Below, piece by piece: positions 34,947 to 44,681 of a stretch of DNA of 64,000 nucleotides. Numbering within the stretch: the first letter of the stretch is position 1; each line of letters opens with the position of its first letter. This stretch comes from Rhizobium sp. AC27/96 (GTDB lineage Bacteria > Pseudomonadota > Alphaproteobacteria > Rhizobiales > Rhizobiaceae): positions 186,001-250,000 of the forward strand of contig NZ_LXKN01000070.1 in NCBI RefSeq assembly GCF_001692325.1, written 5' to 3'. A model generated the notes under the pieces. It was not told where the DNA came from. It did no database searches and was given only the letters and a program-made list of their open reading frames with translations. The translations under genes and the position numbers were made by a program.

Positions 34947-35972
34947 TCAGGCAGCCTGTTCGCGGTCCTTGGTCCAGCTGCCCTTGGCGGCGAGATAATT
35001 CATCTCGGCGCGGTGGGTGAAGGCGCGCTGGCCGGCGGCGACGTTTTCCGGCTTGCCGCCCCAGGCCTTCAGCGCGCTGTCCTGCAGGGCGCGGCCATAG
35101 GAGAAGGTGACGTTCCAGGGCAGGTCATAGCCGGAGTTGATGGCGGAGAGGTGGGCGGTTGCTTCTTCGGTCGTCTGGCCGCCGGAGAGGAAGGCGATGC
35201 CGGGAACGGCCGAAGGCACGGTTTCCTTGAGAACCTTGACGGTGCGCTCGGCAACCTGCTCGACGGAGGCCTTGCGGACCTTCTTGCCGTCGATGACCAT
35301 GCTCGGCTTCAGGATCATGCCTTCGAGCTTGATGCGCGCTTCGGCGAGTTCCTGGAAGACGATCTGCAGCGTCCAGCGGGTGACTTCTTCACTGCGGTCG
35401 AGGCTCTGGGTGCCGGGTTCGCCATCCATCAGCACTTCCGGCTCGACGATCGGGACGATCTTTGCCTGCTGGCAGAGGGCAGCGTAGCGGGCGAGCGCAT
35501 GGGCATTCGCCTTGACGGCACCAAAGGTCGGAAGCGTGTCGGAAATGGCGATCACGCCGCGCCACTTGGCGAAGCGGGCGCCGGCGTCATAATATTTCGC
35601 CAGGCGATCGGCGAGGCCATCGAGGCCTTCGGTGACGGTTTCGCCGGGGAAGCCGGCCAGCGGCTTGGCGCCGATATCGACCTTGATGCCTGGAATGCTG
35701 TCTGCTGCCCTGATGACGTCGACGAAGGGCGTGCCGTTCGCAGCCTTCTGGAAGAGGGTTTCCTCATAGAGGATGACGCCGGAGATGTATTTCTTCATCG
35801 CTTCGTCGGAGCGGAAGAGCATTTCGCGATAGTCGCGGCGGCTCTCTTCCGTTGATACGAGAGAGATGGTGTCGAAGCGCTTCTTATTCGTGGCGGTGGA
35901 TTCATCCGCTGCGAGGAGGCCCTTGCCACCGGCAACCATCTTTACGGCAATGTCTTCAATTCGTTCGCTCAT
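34947..35972 (-). CDS. fbaB: Class I fructose-bisphosphate aldolase
   Basis: Schiff-base aldolase, 341 residues, cleaving fructose-1,6-bisphosphate in glycolysis and running the reverse in gluconeogenesis. Visible: KGLLAADESTATNKKRF, FAKWRGVI, VPIVEPEVLMDGE, the Schiff-base Lys in MILKPSMV, and FLSGGQTTEEATAHL. This is the eukaryote-like class I form common in rhizobia. A near-palindrome (36069-36095) lies about 100 bases upstream. It lies downstream of pgk on the same strand, separated by a 212-base gap with a terminator. Confidence 0.95.
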   Translation of the reverse strand: MSERIEDIAVKMVAGGKGLLAADESTATNKKRFDTISLVSTEESRRDYREMLFRSDEAMKKYISGVILYEETLFQKAANGTPFVDVIRAADSIPGIKVDIGAKPLAGFPGETVTEGLDGLADRLAKYYDAGARFAKWRGVIAISDTLPTFGAVKANAHALARYAALCQQAKIVPIVEPEVLMDGEPGTQSLDRSEEVTRWTLQIVFQELAEARIKLEGMILKPSMVIDGKKVRKASVEQVAERTVKVLKETVPSAVPGIAFLSGGQTTEEATAHLSAINSGYDLPWNVTFSYGRALQDSALKAWGGKPENVAAGQRAFTHRAEMNYLAAKGSWTKDREQAA

Positions 35973-36068
35973 TTTGTTTCTCCAAGGCGATTTCAGTCGG
36001 CGACAGGATCAATATAGATCGGCGATAACAGAAGTATAGAAGGAGGGAAATGGTCGGCTAACTAATTG

Positions 36069-36095
36069 AAACGATTGAAATGATTTCAACCGTTT
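36069..36095. promoter_or_regulatory. Operator-like palindrome upstream of the aldolase gene
   Basis: AAACG-A-TTGAAA-TGA-TTTCAA-C-CGTTT: a 27-bp near-perfect palindrome (one mismatched pair), with further TTGAAA half-sites at 36066 and 36094. The TGAAACG-like half-site resembles LacI/Cra-type operators of sugar metabolism. It sits 97 bases before the fba start. Confidence 0.55.
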
Positions 36096-36123
36096 GAAAC
36101 TTTCGGGGCTCATCTTAGCACTC

Positions 36124-36163
36124 ACAGGAAAGCCGCGAAAGCCTTCGCCTTCGCGGCTCCTGT
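36124..36163 (-). terminator. Hairpin after pgk
   Basis: ACAGGA...TCCTGT encloses AGCCGCGAA (36131-36139) and TTCGCGGCT (36150-36158), a long stem with a weak U-tract. It lies about 20 bases after the pgk stop. Confidence 0.65.
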
Positions 36164-36184
36164 CACTCGTTTGTGCGAAGCTGC

Positions 36185-37387
36185 TTACTTGGTGGCCTGA
36201 AGGACGGCAACGCCCGGAAGAACCTTGCCTTCCATCCATTCGAGGAAGGCGCCGCCTGCGGTCGAGACATAGCTGAAGTCATCGGCAACGCCGGCATGGT
36301 TGAGCGCGGACACCGTATCACCGCCGCCCGCAACCGAGGTCAGCTTGCCGCTTTTGGTGCATTCGGCCGCATATTTGGCGACTGCAACGGTAGCGGCGTC
36401 GAAGGGGGTGATTTCGAAGGCGCCGAGCGGGCCGTTCCAGACCAGCGTCGTGGCGCGGCCGATCCAGCTCTTGATCGACTCGACCGACTTCGGGCCGACA
36501 TCGAGCACCATGGCATCTGCCGGAATGGCTTCGATGGAGACGACCTCATTATCGGCACCAGCCTTGAATTCGCGGGCGACGACGCCGTCATCCGGCAGGA
36601 CGATGGCGCAACCGGAGGCGGCGGCCTCGATCATGATCTGCTTGGCAGTGGCGGCGAGGTCATGTTCGCACAGCGACTTGCCGACATTCGTGCCGCGGGC
36701 GGCGATGAAGGTGTTGGCCATGCCGCCGCCGATGACGAGCGCGTCGACCTTCTTCACGAGGTTCATCAAAAGGTCGATCTTGGAGGAAACCTTGGCGCCG
36801 CCGACGATGGCAACGACCGGGCGAACCGGGTTGCCGAGGCCCTTTTCCAGGGCTTCGAGTTCGGCCTGCATGGTGCGGCCGGCATAGGCCGGCAGAAGGT
36901 GGGCAAGACCCTCGGTCGAGGAGTGGGCGCGGTGCGCAGCAGAGAAGGCGTCGTTGACGTAGATGTCGCCATTGGCGGCAAGCGCCTTGGTGAAGGCCGC
37001 GTCGTTCTTTTCTTCTTCCTTGTGGAAGCGGGTGTTCTCAAGCAGCAGGATGTCGCCATTGTTCATCTTGGCAACCGCGTCGGCAGCCGGGGCGCCGATG
37101 CTGTCGGAGGCGAAGAGAACGGCGTGATCGAGAACTTCCTCGACGGCCGGCACGATGAGGCCGAGGGAAAGGTCGGGCGAGGGGCCATCCTTCGGGCGGC
37201 CGAAATGGGCGAGCAGGATGACCTTGGCACCCTTTTCGGACAGTTCGAGGATCGTCGGCGCGACGCGCTCGATGCGGGTTGCATCGGTGACTTTACCATC
37301 CTTGACCGGCACGTTGAGGTCAACGCGCACGAGAATGCGCTTGCCGGTGATGTCGTTGAGATCGTCAAGGGTCTTGAAGGCTGCCAT
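36185..37387 (-). CDS. pgk: Phosphoglycerate kinase
   Basis: 400 residues, converting 1,3-bisphosphoglycerate and ADP to 3-phosphoglycerate and ATP. It starts with [24 protein letters not shown], then [69 protein letters not shown] and the nucleotide loop [12 protein letters not shown]. It lies between the K+/H+ antiporter gene (72 bases upstream) and fba; the gene order tkt-gap-...-pgk-fba is typical of Rhizobiaceae. Confidence 0.96.
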   Translation of the reverse strand: MAAFKTLDDLNDITGKRILVRVDLNVPVKDGKVTDATRIERVAPTILELSEKGAKVILLAHFGRPKDGPSPDLSLGLIVPAVEEVLDHAVLFASDSIGAPAADAVAKMNNGDILLLENTRFHKEEEKNDAAFTKALAANGDIYVNDAFSAAHRAHSSTEGLAHLLPAYAGRTMQAELEALEKGLGNPVRPVVAIVGGAKVSSKIDLLMNLVKKVDALVIGGGMANTFIAARGTNVGKSLCEHDLAATAKQIMIEAAASGCAIVLPDDGVVAREFKAGADNEVVSIEAIPADAMVLDVGPKSVESIKSWIGRATTLVWNGPLGAFEITPFDAATVAVAKYAAECTKSGKLTSVAGGGDTVSALNHAGVADDFSYVSTAGGAFLEWMEGKVLPGVAVLQATK

Positions 37388-37459
37388 GGGGAGGATCCAA
37401 TATTGTTGGTGGCGTGAAGCGCGCCGACCATACTACGGATGATCGGAGACGCAAGGCGT

Positions 37460-39310
37460 TCAGGCGTCGTTTTTGCCGGCGGTTGAATCGTTTGAAACCG
37501 CTCCTTCCGGGCGCTCGCGGCGCTTCTGCAGATAGCTGCGGAGGCTCTTCAGAATATCGTAGAGATTGATGAAGATCGGCAGGATGACCGGCGGCTCCAC
37601 CGCCTCCAGCGACATGCCGACAGACTGGATATGGTCGTTCTCGTCGAGATCGCGGACTATGAGGATGATCTCGCCGAGGCGGATGCGATCCGCATAGTCG
37701 GCCTTGCCGCCCAGGCGCTGGCGCATGAGTTCGGCGATGGTGAGACCTTTTTCCTGCTCGCTCAGGAGGCCTGGCCCGTAGGCCGCGTCGAGATCGGCGG
37801 CGGGGCGCAACGGTGAGATCGAGAAGGCGCCGAAGAATTCGGCATCATCTGGATCGACCGGGGCGCGGCTGGCAAAGAGACGGTCGAGCAGGCGTGAATA
37901 GTTGGGCGAGATGAAGAGATAGACGATATCGTTTTCGCGCAGGCGGCCGGCATATTGATAGCGCATGGATTTGCCGTCGCGCACGATGAGCGAAGGTATC
38001 GCCCAGCGCGGAATACGCTCGCCGCGCAGAACCGCGCTGTCCTTGAAGACACGGTAGGAAATCAGCTCGTGGTTGACGGCGCCCGGCAGGTCGACCTCGA
38101 CCTTGTCGATCGCGCCCATGCGCCGGGGAACGATAAGGGCGAGGCGGCGCGCCATGGGCTTGATCGTCCAGCCCTGGACGAGCAGCGATACCAGCACGAC
38201 GATGAAAGCGACGTTGAAATAGGTCTGCGCCCTCTCGAGATTGCCGAGGATCGGCATGATGGCGAGCAGGATGGAGACCGCGCCGCGCAGACCAACCCAG
38301 GCGACGAAGCCGGTCTCGCGCTGGGTATAGTCGAAGGGGAGCAAGCAGAGCCAGACGGCGATCGGCCGGGCGACGAAGATCAGGAACAGCGCCAATGCGA
38401 TCGCCGGGATGGCGATGGCGGGAAATTGCGATGGCGTGGCGAGCAGGCCAAGCACGAGGAACATGATGATCTGCGCCAGCCATGTCATGCCGTCCTGGAA
38501 GCGCTTGATCGAGGCCGAAGCAGGCATCTTGCGATTGCCAGCATAGATGCCGGCGACATAGACGGCCAGGAAGCCGCTGCCGCCGACCGCGCCGGTAAAC
38601 GAGAAGACGAGGAGCGCCAGCGCCAGCACGAAGATCGGCGTCAGGCCGCGATCGGTATCGAGGCGGCTGACGATGAGGACGATCATCATGCCGCCGAGCA
38701 GGCCGAGGATGACGCCGAGCCCCATCTGCTGGACGAAGGTCGCCAGCATGACGATGTTGATGCCGGCATAGCCTTCGCCGCTCGCCAGCAGCTGGACGAG
38801 GGCCAAGGTCAGGAAGATGGCCATCGGGTCGTTGGTGCCGGATTCGACTTCCAAGGTCGAGCGCACCTTGTCGCGGATATTGATGCCGCCGATGCGCAGC
38901 AGGAAGAAGACGGCGGCGGCGTCGGTGGAGGCGACGATCGAGCCGAGCAGCAGGCCTTGCAGCCAGGTGAAGCCGAGCAGCCAGGTGGCGGCAAGGCCGA
39001 ACAGGCCTGCGGTCACCAGAACGCCGGCGGAAGCGATGGTCAATGCCGGCGCCGCTGCGAGCTTGAAGGCCTGGATCGGCGTGCCGTAGCCTGAATCGAA
39101 GAGGATGATGGCCAGCGCCAGCGAGCCGAGGATATAGGCGAGATAATTGTTGGAGAATTCGATGCCGAGACCATCGGTGCCGGCGGCAAGGCCAATCATC
39201 AGGAACAGCAGCAGCAAGGGTGCGCCGAAACGGAAGGCGATGAGGCTCGAGAAAGCCGCTATCAGGACCAGGACCGTGCTGACCAGCACGATGACGTAAA
39301 ATGCCTCCAC
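37460..39310 (-). CDS. Potassium/proton antiporter (CPA1, NhaP2 type)
   Basis: Inner-membrane antiporter of about 616 residues: 12 or so TM helices (residues 1-390; FGAPLLLLFLMIGLAAGTDG, GSIVASTDAAAVFFLL, VESGTNDPMAIFLTLAL with the ion-site Asp), then a cytoplasmic tail with a TrkA-C/RCK-type domain (RGERIPRWAIPSLIVRDG, GRLRENDIVYLF) and a further C-terminal segment. The GTG at 39310 is preceded by GAGGGG at 9 bases; the longer ATG form (39385) adds 25 polar residues before TM1. Keeps K+ and pH balance. Together with pgk on the minus strand; possibly co-transcribed with it. Confidence 0.88.
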   Translation of the reverse strand: MEAFYVIVLVSTVLVLIAAFSSLIAFRFGAPLLLLFLMIGLAAGTDGLGIEFSNNYLAYILGSLALAIILFDSGYGTPIQAFKLAAAPALTIASAGVLVTAGLFGLAATWLLGFTWLQGLLLGSIVASTDAAAVFFLLRIGGINIRDKVRSTLEVESGTNDPMAIFLTLALVQLLASGEGYAGINIVMLATFVQQMGLGVILGLLGGMMIVLIVSRLDTDRGLTPIFVLALALLVFSFTGAVGGSGFLAVYVAGIYAGNRKMPASASIKRFQDGMTWLAQIIMFLVLGLLATPSQFPAIAIPAIALALFLIFVARPIAVWLCLLPFDYTQRETGFVAWVGLRGAVSILLAIMPILGNLERAQTYFNVAFIVVLVSLLVQGWTIKPMARRLALIVPRRMGAIDKVEVDLPGAVNHELISYRVFKDSAVLRGERIPRWAIPSLIVRDGKSMRYQYAGRLRENDIVYLFISPNYSRLLDRLFASRAPVDPDDAEFFGAFSISPLRPAADLDAAYGPGLLSEQEKGLTIAELMRQRLGGKADYADRIRLGEIILIVRDLDENDHIQSVGMSLEAVEPPVILPIFINLYDILKSLRSYLQKRRERPEGAVSNDSTAGKNDA

Positions 39311-39629
39311 CTTTTCATTCCCCTCTTCCGTGCGCCGCTGCCCGGACCAGAGGCCCGGGATATAAGAAATCCCTCCGTCATCCATTATGGCGTTGCGCCG
39401 CAGCGATTGGCAAACACGGTATCGTGCGAGCAGGGTCTTGAAATTGAACCTGCTCCGACGATTGCAACGTCATGGTGTGATGCGCCTCGCCAGAACGGCA
39501 AAGCGGCTTGGAATACCCTGGGAGATTTCCTGCTCAAAATTTATTGGTAAATCTGGACCATAGCAGGGCAGGGTACGAAAAGATTCGAAATGTTTTTACG
39601 ACGATGCGCGGGTCGGCATCTACTCCTAA
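39311..39629. other. Gap between antiporter and glycolipid-binding genes
   Basis: About 320 bases with no reading frame or RNA I can support. Presumably holds the antiporter promoter and the end of the gap transcript. Confidence 0.5.
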
Positions 39630-40217
39630 TCAGACGTCGACGCGCCTGAAGTAGATCGGATAGTCGATCACGAGACCATCGGCGTCGACGGGCAGGTCCA
39701 CGGTGAAGGCTCGGTCCTGCGCTGCGTAGCGATAGAGCTTTTCCGGCACGATGCAGGTGTAGTGCTGGCCATCGCACACAGGCTCGAAACTGTCGAAGGG
39801 AATATAGAGCATCGAAAGCTTCGCCGTTCCGTCTTCCGGCTGCAGCTCGAGCCGGCGGATTGGCAGGCTGTTGGTGAAGGGCGAACCATAGAGATCGATG
39901 TCGATGCATCCGTCGAATTGCGGCAAGGCACGGCCGTCTTCGGTGCGCCAGCGACCCTTGCCGTCGGAGAGCAGGGCAAGGCGTCGGCCATCCGTCGTTT
40001 CGACGCTAAAGGATAGAACGGCCCAGTCGGCGGCGCAGTCGATGCGGTAGAAGACGCCGTAGGGCAACCCGCCGCGACCTCCTACAATAACGCCACTGGC
40101 GCGAATGGTCGCGCCAGTGGCCGTGTCGTTAATTGGGGCTATCGTCAGGTGCTCCAGCCCGTCTCCCTCGATCGGACGCCAGCGCACTGTCGTCGGAAGG
40201 AGAGGGCGGAAGACCAT
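39630..40217 (-). CDS. Putative glycolipid-binding domain protein (PF06475 family)
   Basis: Protein of 195 residues matching the putative glycolipid-binding family: VRWRPIEGDGLEHLTI, GLPYGVFYRIDCAADWAV, DGRALPQFDGCIDIDLYGSPFTNSLPIRRL, and FEPVCDGQHYTCIVPEKLYRY. The ATG at 40217 is two bases after the gap stop codon, so it is translated after gap; the longer frame would lie inside gap. Fold and ligand are known only from structural-genomics work on homologues; role unknown. Its coupling to gap is a curious but recurrent rhizobial arrangement. Confidence 0.82.
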   Translation of the reverse strand: MVFRPLLPTTVRWRPIEGDGLEHLTIAPINDTATGATIRASGVIVGGRGGLPYGVFYRIDCAADWAVLSFSVETTDGRRLALLSDGKGRWRTEDGRALPQFDGCIDIDLYGSPFTNSLPIRRLELQPEDGTAKLSMLYIPFDSFEPVCDGQHYTCIVPEKLYRYAAQDRAFTVDLPVDADGLVIDYPIYFRRVDV

Positions 40218-40219
40218 GA

Positions 40220-41230
40220 TCAGATCAGTTTGGCAAGTGCGACGGCCGTATCGGACATGCGGCTGGAGAAGCCCCATTCGTTGTCGTACCAGGACAATAC
40301 GCGCACGAAGTTGCCTTCCATGACCTTAGTCTGGTCGGTCGCGAAGATCGACGAATGGCTGTCATGGTTGAAGTCGCGAGAAACCAGCGGCTCGTCGGTG
40401 TAGCCGAGGATGCCCTTCAGCTTGCCGTTCGACGCAGCCTTGATGGCTTCGTTGATTTCGCCGACCGTCGTTGCCTTCTTGGCCACAAACTTGAAGTCGA
40501 CGACCGAGACGTTCGGGGTGGGAACGCGGATCGAGGTGCCGTCGAGCTTGCCCTTGAGGTGCGGCAGGACGAGACCAACGGCCTTTGCGGCGCCGGTCGA
40601 TGTCGGGATCATGGACAGGGCTGCGGCGCGGGCGCGGTACAGGTCCTTGTGCATGGTGTCGAGCGTCGGCTGGTCACCCGTGTAGGAGTGAATGGTCGTC
40701 ATGAAGCCATGGTCGATACCGACGGCGTCGTCGAGAACCTTGACGACCGGCACCAAGCAGTTCGTGGTGCAGGACGCGTTGGAGATGACCAGGTGCTCCT
40801 TGGTGAGCTGGTCGTGGTTGACGCCGAATACGACGGTCAGGTCGGCGCCGTCGGCAGGAGCCGAAACGATGACGCGCTTGGCGCCGGCCGTCAGGTGAGC
40901 GGCCGCCTTGTCGCGGGCGGTGAAGATGCCCGTGCATTCCATGGCGATGTCGACGCCGAGATCGCGGTGCGGCAGGGTTGCCGGATCCTTGATGGCGGTA
41001 ACCTTGATCGGCTTGCCGCCGCCAACGATGATCGTGTCGCCTTCGACCTTCACTTCGGCCGGAAACTTGCCATGGATGGAGTCGTAGCGCAGCAGGTGCG
41101 CATTGGTCTCGACCGGGCCGAGGTCGTTGATGGCAACGACTTCGATGTCGGTACGGCCGGATTCGACGATGGCGCGCAGAACGTTACGGCCGATACGGCC
41201 AAAGCCGTTAATGGCTACTTTTACAGTCAT
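40220..41230 (-). CDS. gap: Glyceraldehyde-3-phosphate dehydrogenase, type I
   Basis: 336 residues, NAD-dependent oxidation and phosphorylation of glyceraldehyde-3-phosphate. N-terminal [19 protein letters not shown], catalytic Cys in [15 protein letters not shown], then VDFKFVAKK and [13 protein letters not shown]. It follows tkt by 64 bases and precedes the glycolipid-binding gene; likely an operon tkt-gap-PF06475. Confidence 0.96.
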   Translation of the reverse strand: MTVKVAINGFGRIGRNVLRAIVESGRTDIEVVAINDLGPVETNAHLLRYDSIHGKFPAEVKVEGDTIIVGGGKPIKVTAIKDPATLPHRDLGVDIAMECTGIFTARDKAAAHLTAGAKRVIVSAPADGADLTVVFGVNHDQLTKEHLVISNASCTTNCLVPVVKVLDDAVGIDHGFMTTIHSYTGDQPTLDTMHKDLYRARAAALSMIPTSTGAAKAVGLVLPHLKGKLDGTSIRVPTPNVSVVDFKFVAKKATTVGEINEAIKAASNGKLKGILGYTDEPLVSRDFNHDSHSSIFATDQTKVMEGNFVRVLSWYDNEWGFSSRMSDTAVALAKLI

Positions 41231-41294
41231 TGAAATTCACTCCCGTTCACTCAGGGTGTTTATCTATTGGATTTGAGAGCGCTTGTCAGCGCCC

Positions 41295-43277
41295 TCAGGA
41301 AAGCTTTGCCTCAGCAGCGGCGACCACAGCTTCGGTGGTGATGCCGAAGTGCTTGTAGACGTCCTTGTAAGGAGCCGAAGCGCCGAAGCCTTTCATGCCG
41401 ATGAAGGCACCTTCCGGCCCGATGAAGGCATCCCAGCCTTCGCGAACGCCGGCTTCGACCGCAACCTTGACCGGCGAGTTGCCGATGATTTCCTTGCGGT
41501 AGGCGTCGGGCTGCTCGAAGAAGAGCTCGGTGCAGGGAACGGAAACGACACGGGTGGAAATGCCCTTGCCCTCGAGAGCCGTGCGGGCAGCGACGGCCAG
41601 TTCGACTTCGGAGCCCGAAGCGAAGATCGTCACCTTGGCGTCGGCATTGCCGGCCAGCGTGTAGGCGCCGAGTTCGCAGAGGTTCTTTTCGCTGTATTCC
41701 GTACGAGCGGCCAACAGGTTCTGGCGGGTCAGCGCGAGGCCGGACGGACGGTTGGTCGACTTGATGGCGATCTGCCAGCACTCGGCCGTTTCCGTGGCGT
41801 CAGCCGGGCGGAAGAGCTGGAAGTGCGGGATGGCGCGCAGGCTGGCGACCTGCTCGACCGGCTGGTGGGTCGGGCCGTCTTCGCCGACGCCGATGGAATC
41901 ATGCGTCAGGACGTGGATGGCGCGGATGCCCATGAGGGAAGCGAGGCGGAGCGGCGGGCGGCAATAATCCGAGAAGATCATGAAGCCGCCGCTGTAGGGG
42001 ATGAGACCGCCATGGAGCGCGATACCGTTCATTGCGGCAGCCATGCCGTGCTCGCGGATGCCCCAGTGCATGTAGCGGCCGGAGAAATCGGTCGGGGTGA
42101 TCGACTTCATCTGGCTGGTCTTGGTGTTGTTCGACGGCGTCAGGTCGGCGGAGCCGCCGATCGTTTCCGGAATGAAGCCGTTGATGACTTCCAGCGCATC
42201 TTCCGATGCCTTGCGGGTTGCAAGCGTCGGCTTGGTCTCGGCAAGCTTCTTCTTGTAGTCGCTGATGGCGGCGTCGAAACCGGCTGGCAGCTCGTGGGCA
42301 AAACGGCGGGTAAACTCAGCCTTCTTGGCAGCGTCGGCACTGGCAAGGCGGCCTTCCCAGGCTTCGCGGGTGCCGATGGAGCGTTCGCCGGCAGCACGCC
42401 ATTCACCGAGAATGTCGTTCGGGATGACGAAGGGCTCGTAGGGCCAGTTCAGCGCAACGCGGGTCGCGGCAATTTCCTCGGCGCCGAGCGGCGAACCGTG
42501 AACCTTGTGGGTGCCCTGCTTGTTCGGGGCGCCGAAGCCGATGATCGTCTTGCAGGCGATCAGGGTCGGGCGGTCGGACTTTTGGGCGGCTTCGATGGCG
42601 GCTTCGATGGCGGCCTGGTCATGACCGTCGATTTCGATCGTGTTCCAGTGAACGGCCTTGAAGCGCATGATCTGGTCGGTCGAGTCCGAAAGCGAGACAG
42701 CGCCGTCGATGGTGATGGAGTTATTGTCCCAGAACAGGATCAGCTTGTTGAGCTTGAGGTGGCCGGCAAGCGCGATCGCCTCATGGCTGATGCCTTCCAT
42801 CAGGCAGCCGTCGCCGCACATGGCATAGGTGTAGTGATCCTGCAGTTCCGAACCGAATTCCTCGCGCAGCTTGCGCTCGGCGATGGCCATGCCGACGGCA
42901 TTGGCAATGCCCTGACCGAGCGGGCCGGTGGTGGTTTCGATGCCGGTGGCGTGACCATATTCCGGATGGCCGGCGGTCTTGGAGCCGAGCTGGCGGAAGC
43001 GTGTCAGTTCATCAACCGTCATGTCCGGGTAGCCGGTGAGGTAGAGAACCGAATAGAGCAGCATCGAGCCGTGGCCGGCCGACAGGACGAAACGGTCACG
43101 GTCCGGCCAAAGCGGGTTCTTGGGGTCAAACCGCAGATATTTGCTAAAGAGAACAGTGGCAACATCGGCCATGCCCATAGGCAAACCGGGGTGACCGGAA
43201 TTGGCCTTCTCGACAGCATCCATGGCAAGGAAACGGATCGCATTTGCCATCCGGTCGTTTTGTTCGCGAGAGATCAT
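41295..43277 (-). CDS. tkt: Transketolase
   Basis: 660 residues, ThDP-dependent transfer of two-carbon units in the pentose phosphate pathway. N-terminal [29 protein letters not shown], ThDP motif [13 protein letters not shown], pyrimidine domain with [18 protein letters not shown] and [18 protein letters not shown], and C-terminal domain ending [10 protein letters not shown]. First gene of the tkt-gap unit. Dense antisense reading frames opposite it are shadows. Confidence 0.96.
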   Translation of the reverse strand: MISREQNDRMANAIRFLAMDAVEKANSGHPGLPMGMADVATVLFSKYLRFDPKNPLWPDRDRFVLSAGHGSMLLYSVLYLTGYPDMTVDELTRFRQLGSKTAGHPEYGHATGIETTTGPLGQGIANAVGMAIAERKLREEFGSELQDHYTYAMCGDGCLMEGISHEAIALAGHLKLNKLILFWDNNSITIDGAVSLSDSTDQIMRFKAVHWNTIEIDGHDQAAIEAAIEAAQKSDRPTLIACKTIIGFGAPNKQGTHKVHGSPLGAEEIAATRVALNWPYEPFVIPNDILGEWRAAGERSIGTREAWEGRLASADAAKKAEFTRRFAHELPAGFDAAISDYKKKLAETKPTLATRKASEDALEVINGFIPETIGGSADLTPSNNTKTSQMKSITPTDFSGRYMHWGIREHGMAAAMNGIALHGGLIPYSGGFMIFSDYCRPPLRLASLMGIRAIHVLTHDSIGVGEDGPTHQPVEQVASLRAIPHFQLFRPADATETAECWQIAIKSTNRPSGLALTRQNLLAARTEYSEKNLCELGAYTLAGNADAKVTIFASGSEVELAVAARTALEGKGISTRVVSVPCTELFFEQPDAYRKEIIGNSPVKVAVEAGVREGWDAFIGPEGAFIGMKGFGASAPYKDVYKHFGITTEAVVAAAEAKLS

Positions 43278-43682
43278 GGGTTTTTCCGCAATGTTCCGGG
43301 TTCGGGGGATGGCCGCACGCTTGGGAGGGAAGCCATCGGTTGAAAGGCGGGCAGAAGGGAGACAGACGGTCCTCTGAACTCCATTTTCAACGTCGCCTCA
43401 GACGGCTGAGACATAGCAGTTGGGGCGAGCAAGTCAATAAATCGAGGACCCAATCCGGGGCCGCTGCGGCAATTTTTTAACATTTGCCCGTTCACTTTTA
43501 CAAAAGACGACAATGATGCGACAAAGCCTGTAGGACAGGCAAAGGCAGCATTCATCCACAGAATAGGGTGCCTGCCGCATGGCCGCCTTTATTGACGTGC
43601 AGTCGCCGAGTTGAATATTGTTGCGAAATCAGACAAGTGGCCGGATGTTTTGATTCGGGCCTTGCGCGGAGTATCGAAGGCC
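43278..43682. other. Gap between tkt and the DUF4164 gene
   Basis: Divergent promoter region of about 400 bases. A small hairpin GCCTGT-AGG-ACAGGC lies at 43526-43540, and an AT-rich run TTTTTTAACATTTGCC at about 43474-43489. A frame continuing from the DUF4164 gene back to 43611 exists but shows no conserved character. No RNA gene is recognised. Confidence 0.5.
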
Positions 43683-43958
43683 ATGACACCTTCAGGCAAA
43701 ACGGTAGATGCAGCGCTTGCCCAATTGCGCCAGGCGCTTTCCACTTTGGAGAGTGCGGTTGACGGACGGTTCGAGCGCGAACGTGCACATAGCGACATAG
43801 AAGGCGAGGTGCGGCGGGTTCATACCGATCGTTCGCGCCTGGCCCAGGAACTTGATCAGGCCGAGTTCCGTGCGAACCGGCTCGAGGAAGTCAATCGTGA
43901 GGTGTCGCGCCGGCTCGTTACGGCGATGGAAACCATAAGAGCCGTGCTGGACCGCTGA
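43683..43958 (+). CDS. DUF4164 coiled-coil protein
   Basis: Small protein of 91 residues, mostly one long coiled coil: VDAALAQLRQALSTLESAVDGRFERER, then HTDRSRLAQELDQAEFRANRLEEVNREVSRRLVTAMETIRAVL. Matches DUF4164, found immediately upstream of zapA in Rhizobiales, where it probably belongs to the division-associated ZapA unit; function unproven. ATG 43683 gives the usual length; an earlier start at 43611 is possible. Confidence 0.8.
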   Translation: MTPSGKTVDAALAQLRQALSTLESAVDGRFERERAHSDIEGEVRRVHTDRSRLAQELDQAEFRANRLEEVNREVSRRLVTAMETIRAVLDR

Positions 43959-44005
43959 TCCCTCGGGAGGCAGCCGCCGTGGCACGGCAATGATCGGAAA
44001 GTCGA

Positions 44006-44383
44006 ATGGCACAAGTAACGGTAACGATCGACGGCAAAGCCTACCGGATGGCCTGCGAAGAGGGGCAGGAAGATCATCTGACGGATCTGGCCAATCGCTT
44101 CGACCGCTATGTGCTGCATCTGAAGAGCCAGTTCGGAGAGATCGGCGATCTCAGGCTGACCGTCATGGCCGGCATCATGATCATGGATGAGGTTTCGGAG
44201 CTGACGCGCCGCGTCTCGGCGCTCGAAGCCGAGCTGGAAACGCTCACCAGCAACCGCGATATGACGGTTGCGGCCAATGCGCGCGCCGAGGAGACGCTGG
44301 CAAGCGTCATCGACGAAGTGACCATGCGCATCAGCGGCATCACCGAGAAGCTGATAGCCCGGCCGGGCACGGAGCAGGCTTGA
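44006..44383 (+). CDS. zapA: Cell division protein ZapA
   Basis: 125 residues. ZapA promotes bundling of FtsZ filaments at mid-cell. N-terminal globular part MAQVTVTIDGKAYRMACEEGQEDHLTDLANRFDRYV, then GEIGDLRLTVMAGIMIMDEV and a C-terminal coiled coil (ALEAELETLTSNR...). It follows the DUF4164 gene by 47 bases and precedes 6S RNA, the conserved zapA-ssrS order of proteobacteria. Confidence 0.93.
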   Translation: MAQVTVTIDGKAYRMACEEGQEDHLTDLANRFDRYVLHLKSQFGEIGDLRLTVMAGIMIMDEVSELTRRVSALEAELETLTSNRDMTVAANARAEETLASVIDEVTMRISGITEKLIARPGTEQA

Positions 44384-44450
44384 GTTTATTTCTGCGGATG
44401 CCGGCTGGGGCCCTCTGGTACAAAGCCTCAAAGCTCTTTATATAGTTCAG

Positions 44451-44610
44451 GCGGTCTGCGCTTCCCGACAGGAACCACAATCCCTGGGGCCATACTCGAT
44501 CCAAAGGGAGCTGTCCCTGGCTAGGCCCCTGGGCTTAGACACACGGCGCCCACCTACGTTTGTAGGCACCCAGGATCGTAAACATCCATCGGTCGTCGTG
44601 GATCGCTCTT
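44451..44610 (+). ncRNA. ssrS: 6S RNA
   Basis: The position directly after zapA is the classic 6S locus. The sequence folds as a long interrupted hairpin: CCCTGGGGCC (near 44482) pairs, with one mismatch, with GGCCCCTGGG (near 44523-44532) around a central region, followed by the GGCGCCCACCT block and a GTAGG hairpin. TATATA (44439-44444) is a plausible -10, giving a start near 44451. 6S RNA binds the housekeeping RNA polymerase holoenzyme and mimics an open promoter. Ends are estimates (plus or minus 15 bases). Confidence 0.75.
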
Positions 44611-44681
44611 CAAGTTTCTTGGCTGATGGTAAGGAAGGCGCCGCGCAGTTCTTGTGCCGCGCTGACGCCACTCCTCCTCCC

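Noticed and set aside
36173-37417. A 414-codon open frame on the plus strand opposite pgk
   Set aside because: Antisense shadow; pgk on the other strand has all catalytic motifs.
37955-39094. A 379-codon open frame opposite the K+/H+ antiporter
   Set aside because: Antisense shadow, highly charged low-complexity translation typical of the reverse of TM-rich genes.
41283-43343. A 686-codon open frame on the plus strand opposite transketolase
   Set aside because: It is the reverse-complement shadow of tkt; high-GC codon bias in tkt removes stops from this frame. Its translation is Asp/Gly/Arg-rich with no domain, and the tkt frame has all family motifs.
43551-43562. A DnaA-box-like TCATCCACA
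   Set aside because: A single imperfect match in the tkt-DUF4164 gap with no cluster, AT-rich unwinding element or nearby dnaA/dnaN; no evidence for an origin.
44395-44681. A small protein gene after zapA
   Set aside because: The frames are short and lack ribosome sites; position and fold fit 6S RNA better.
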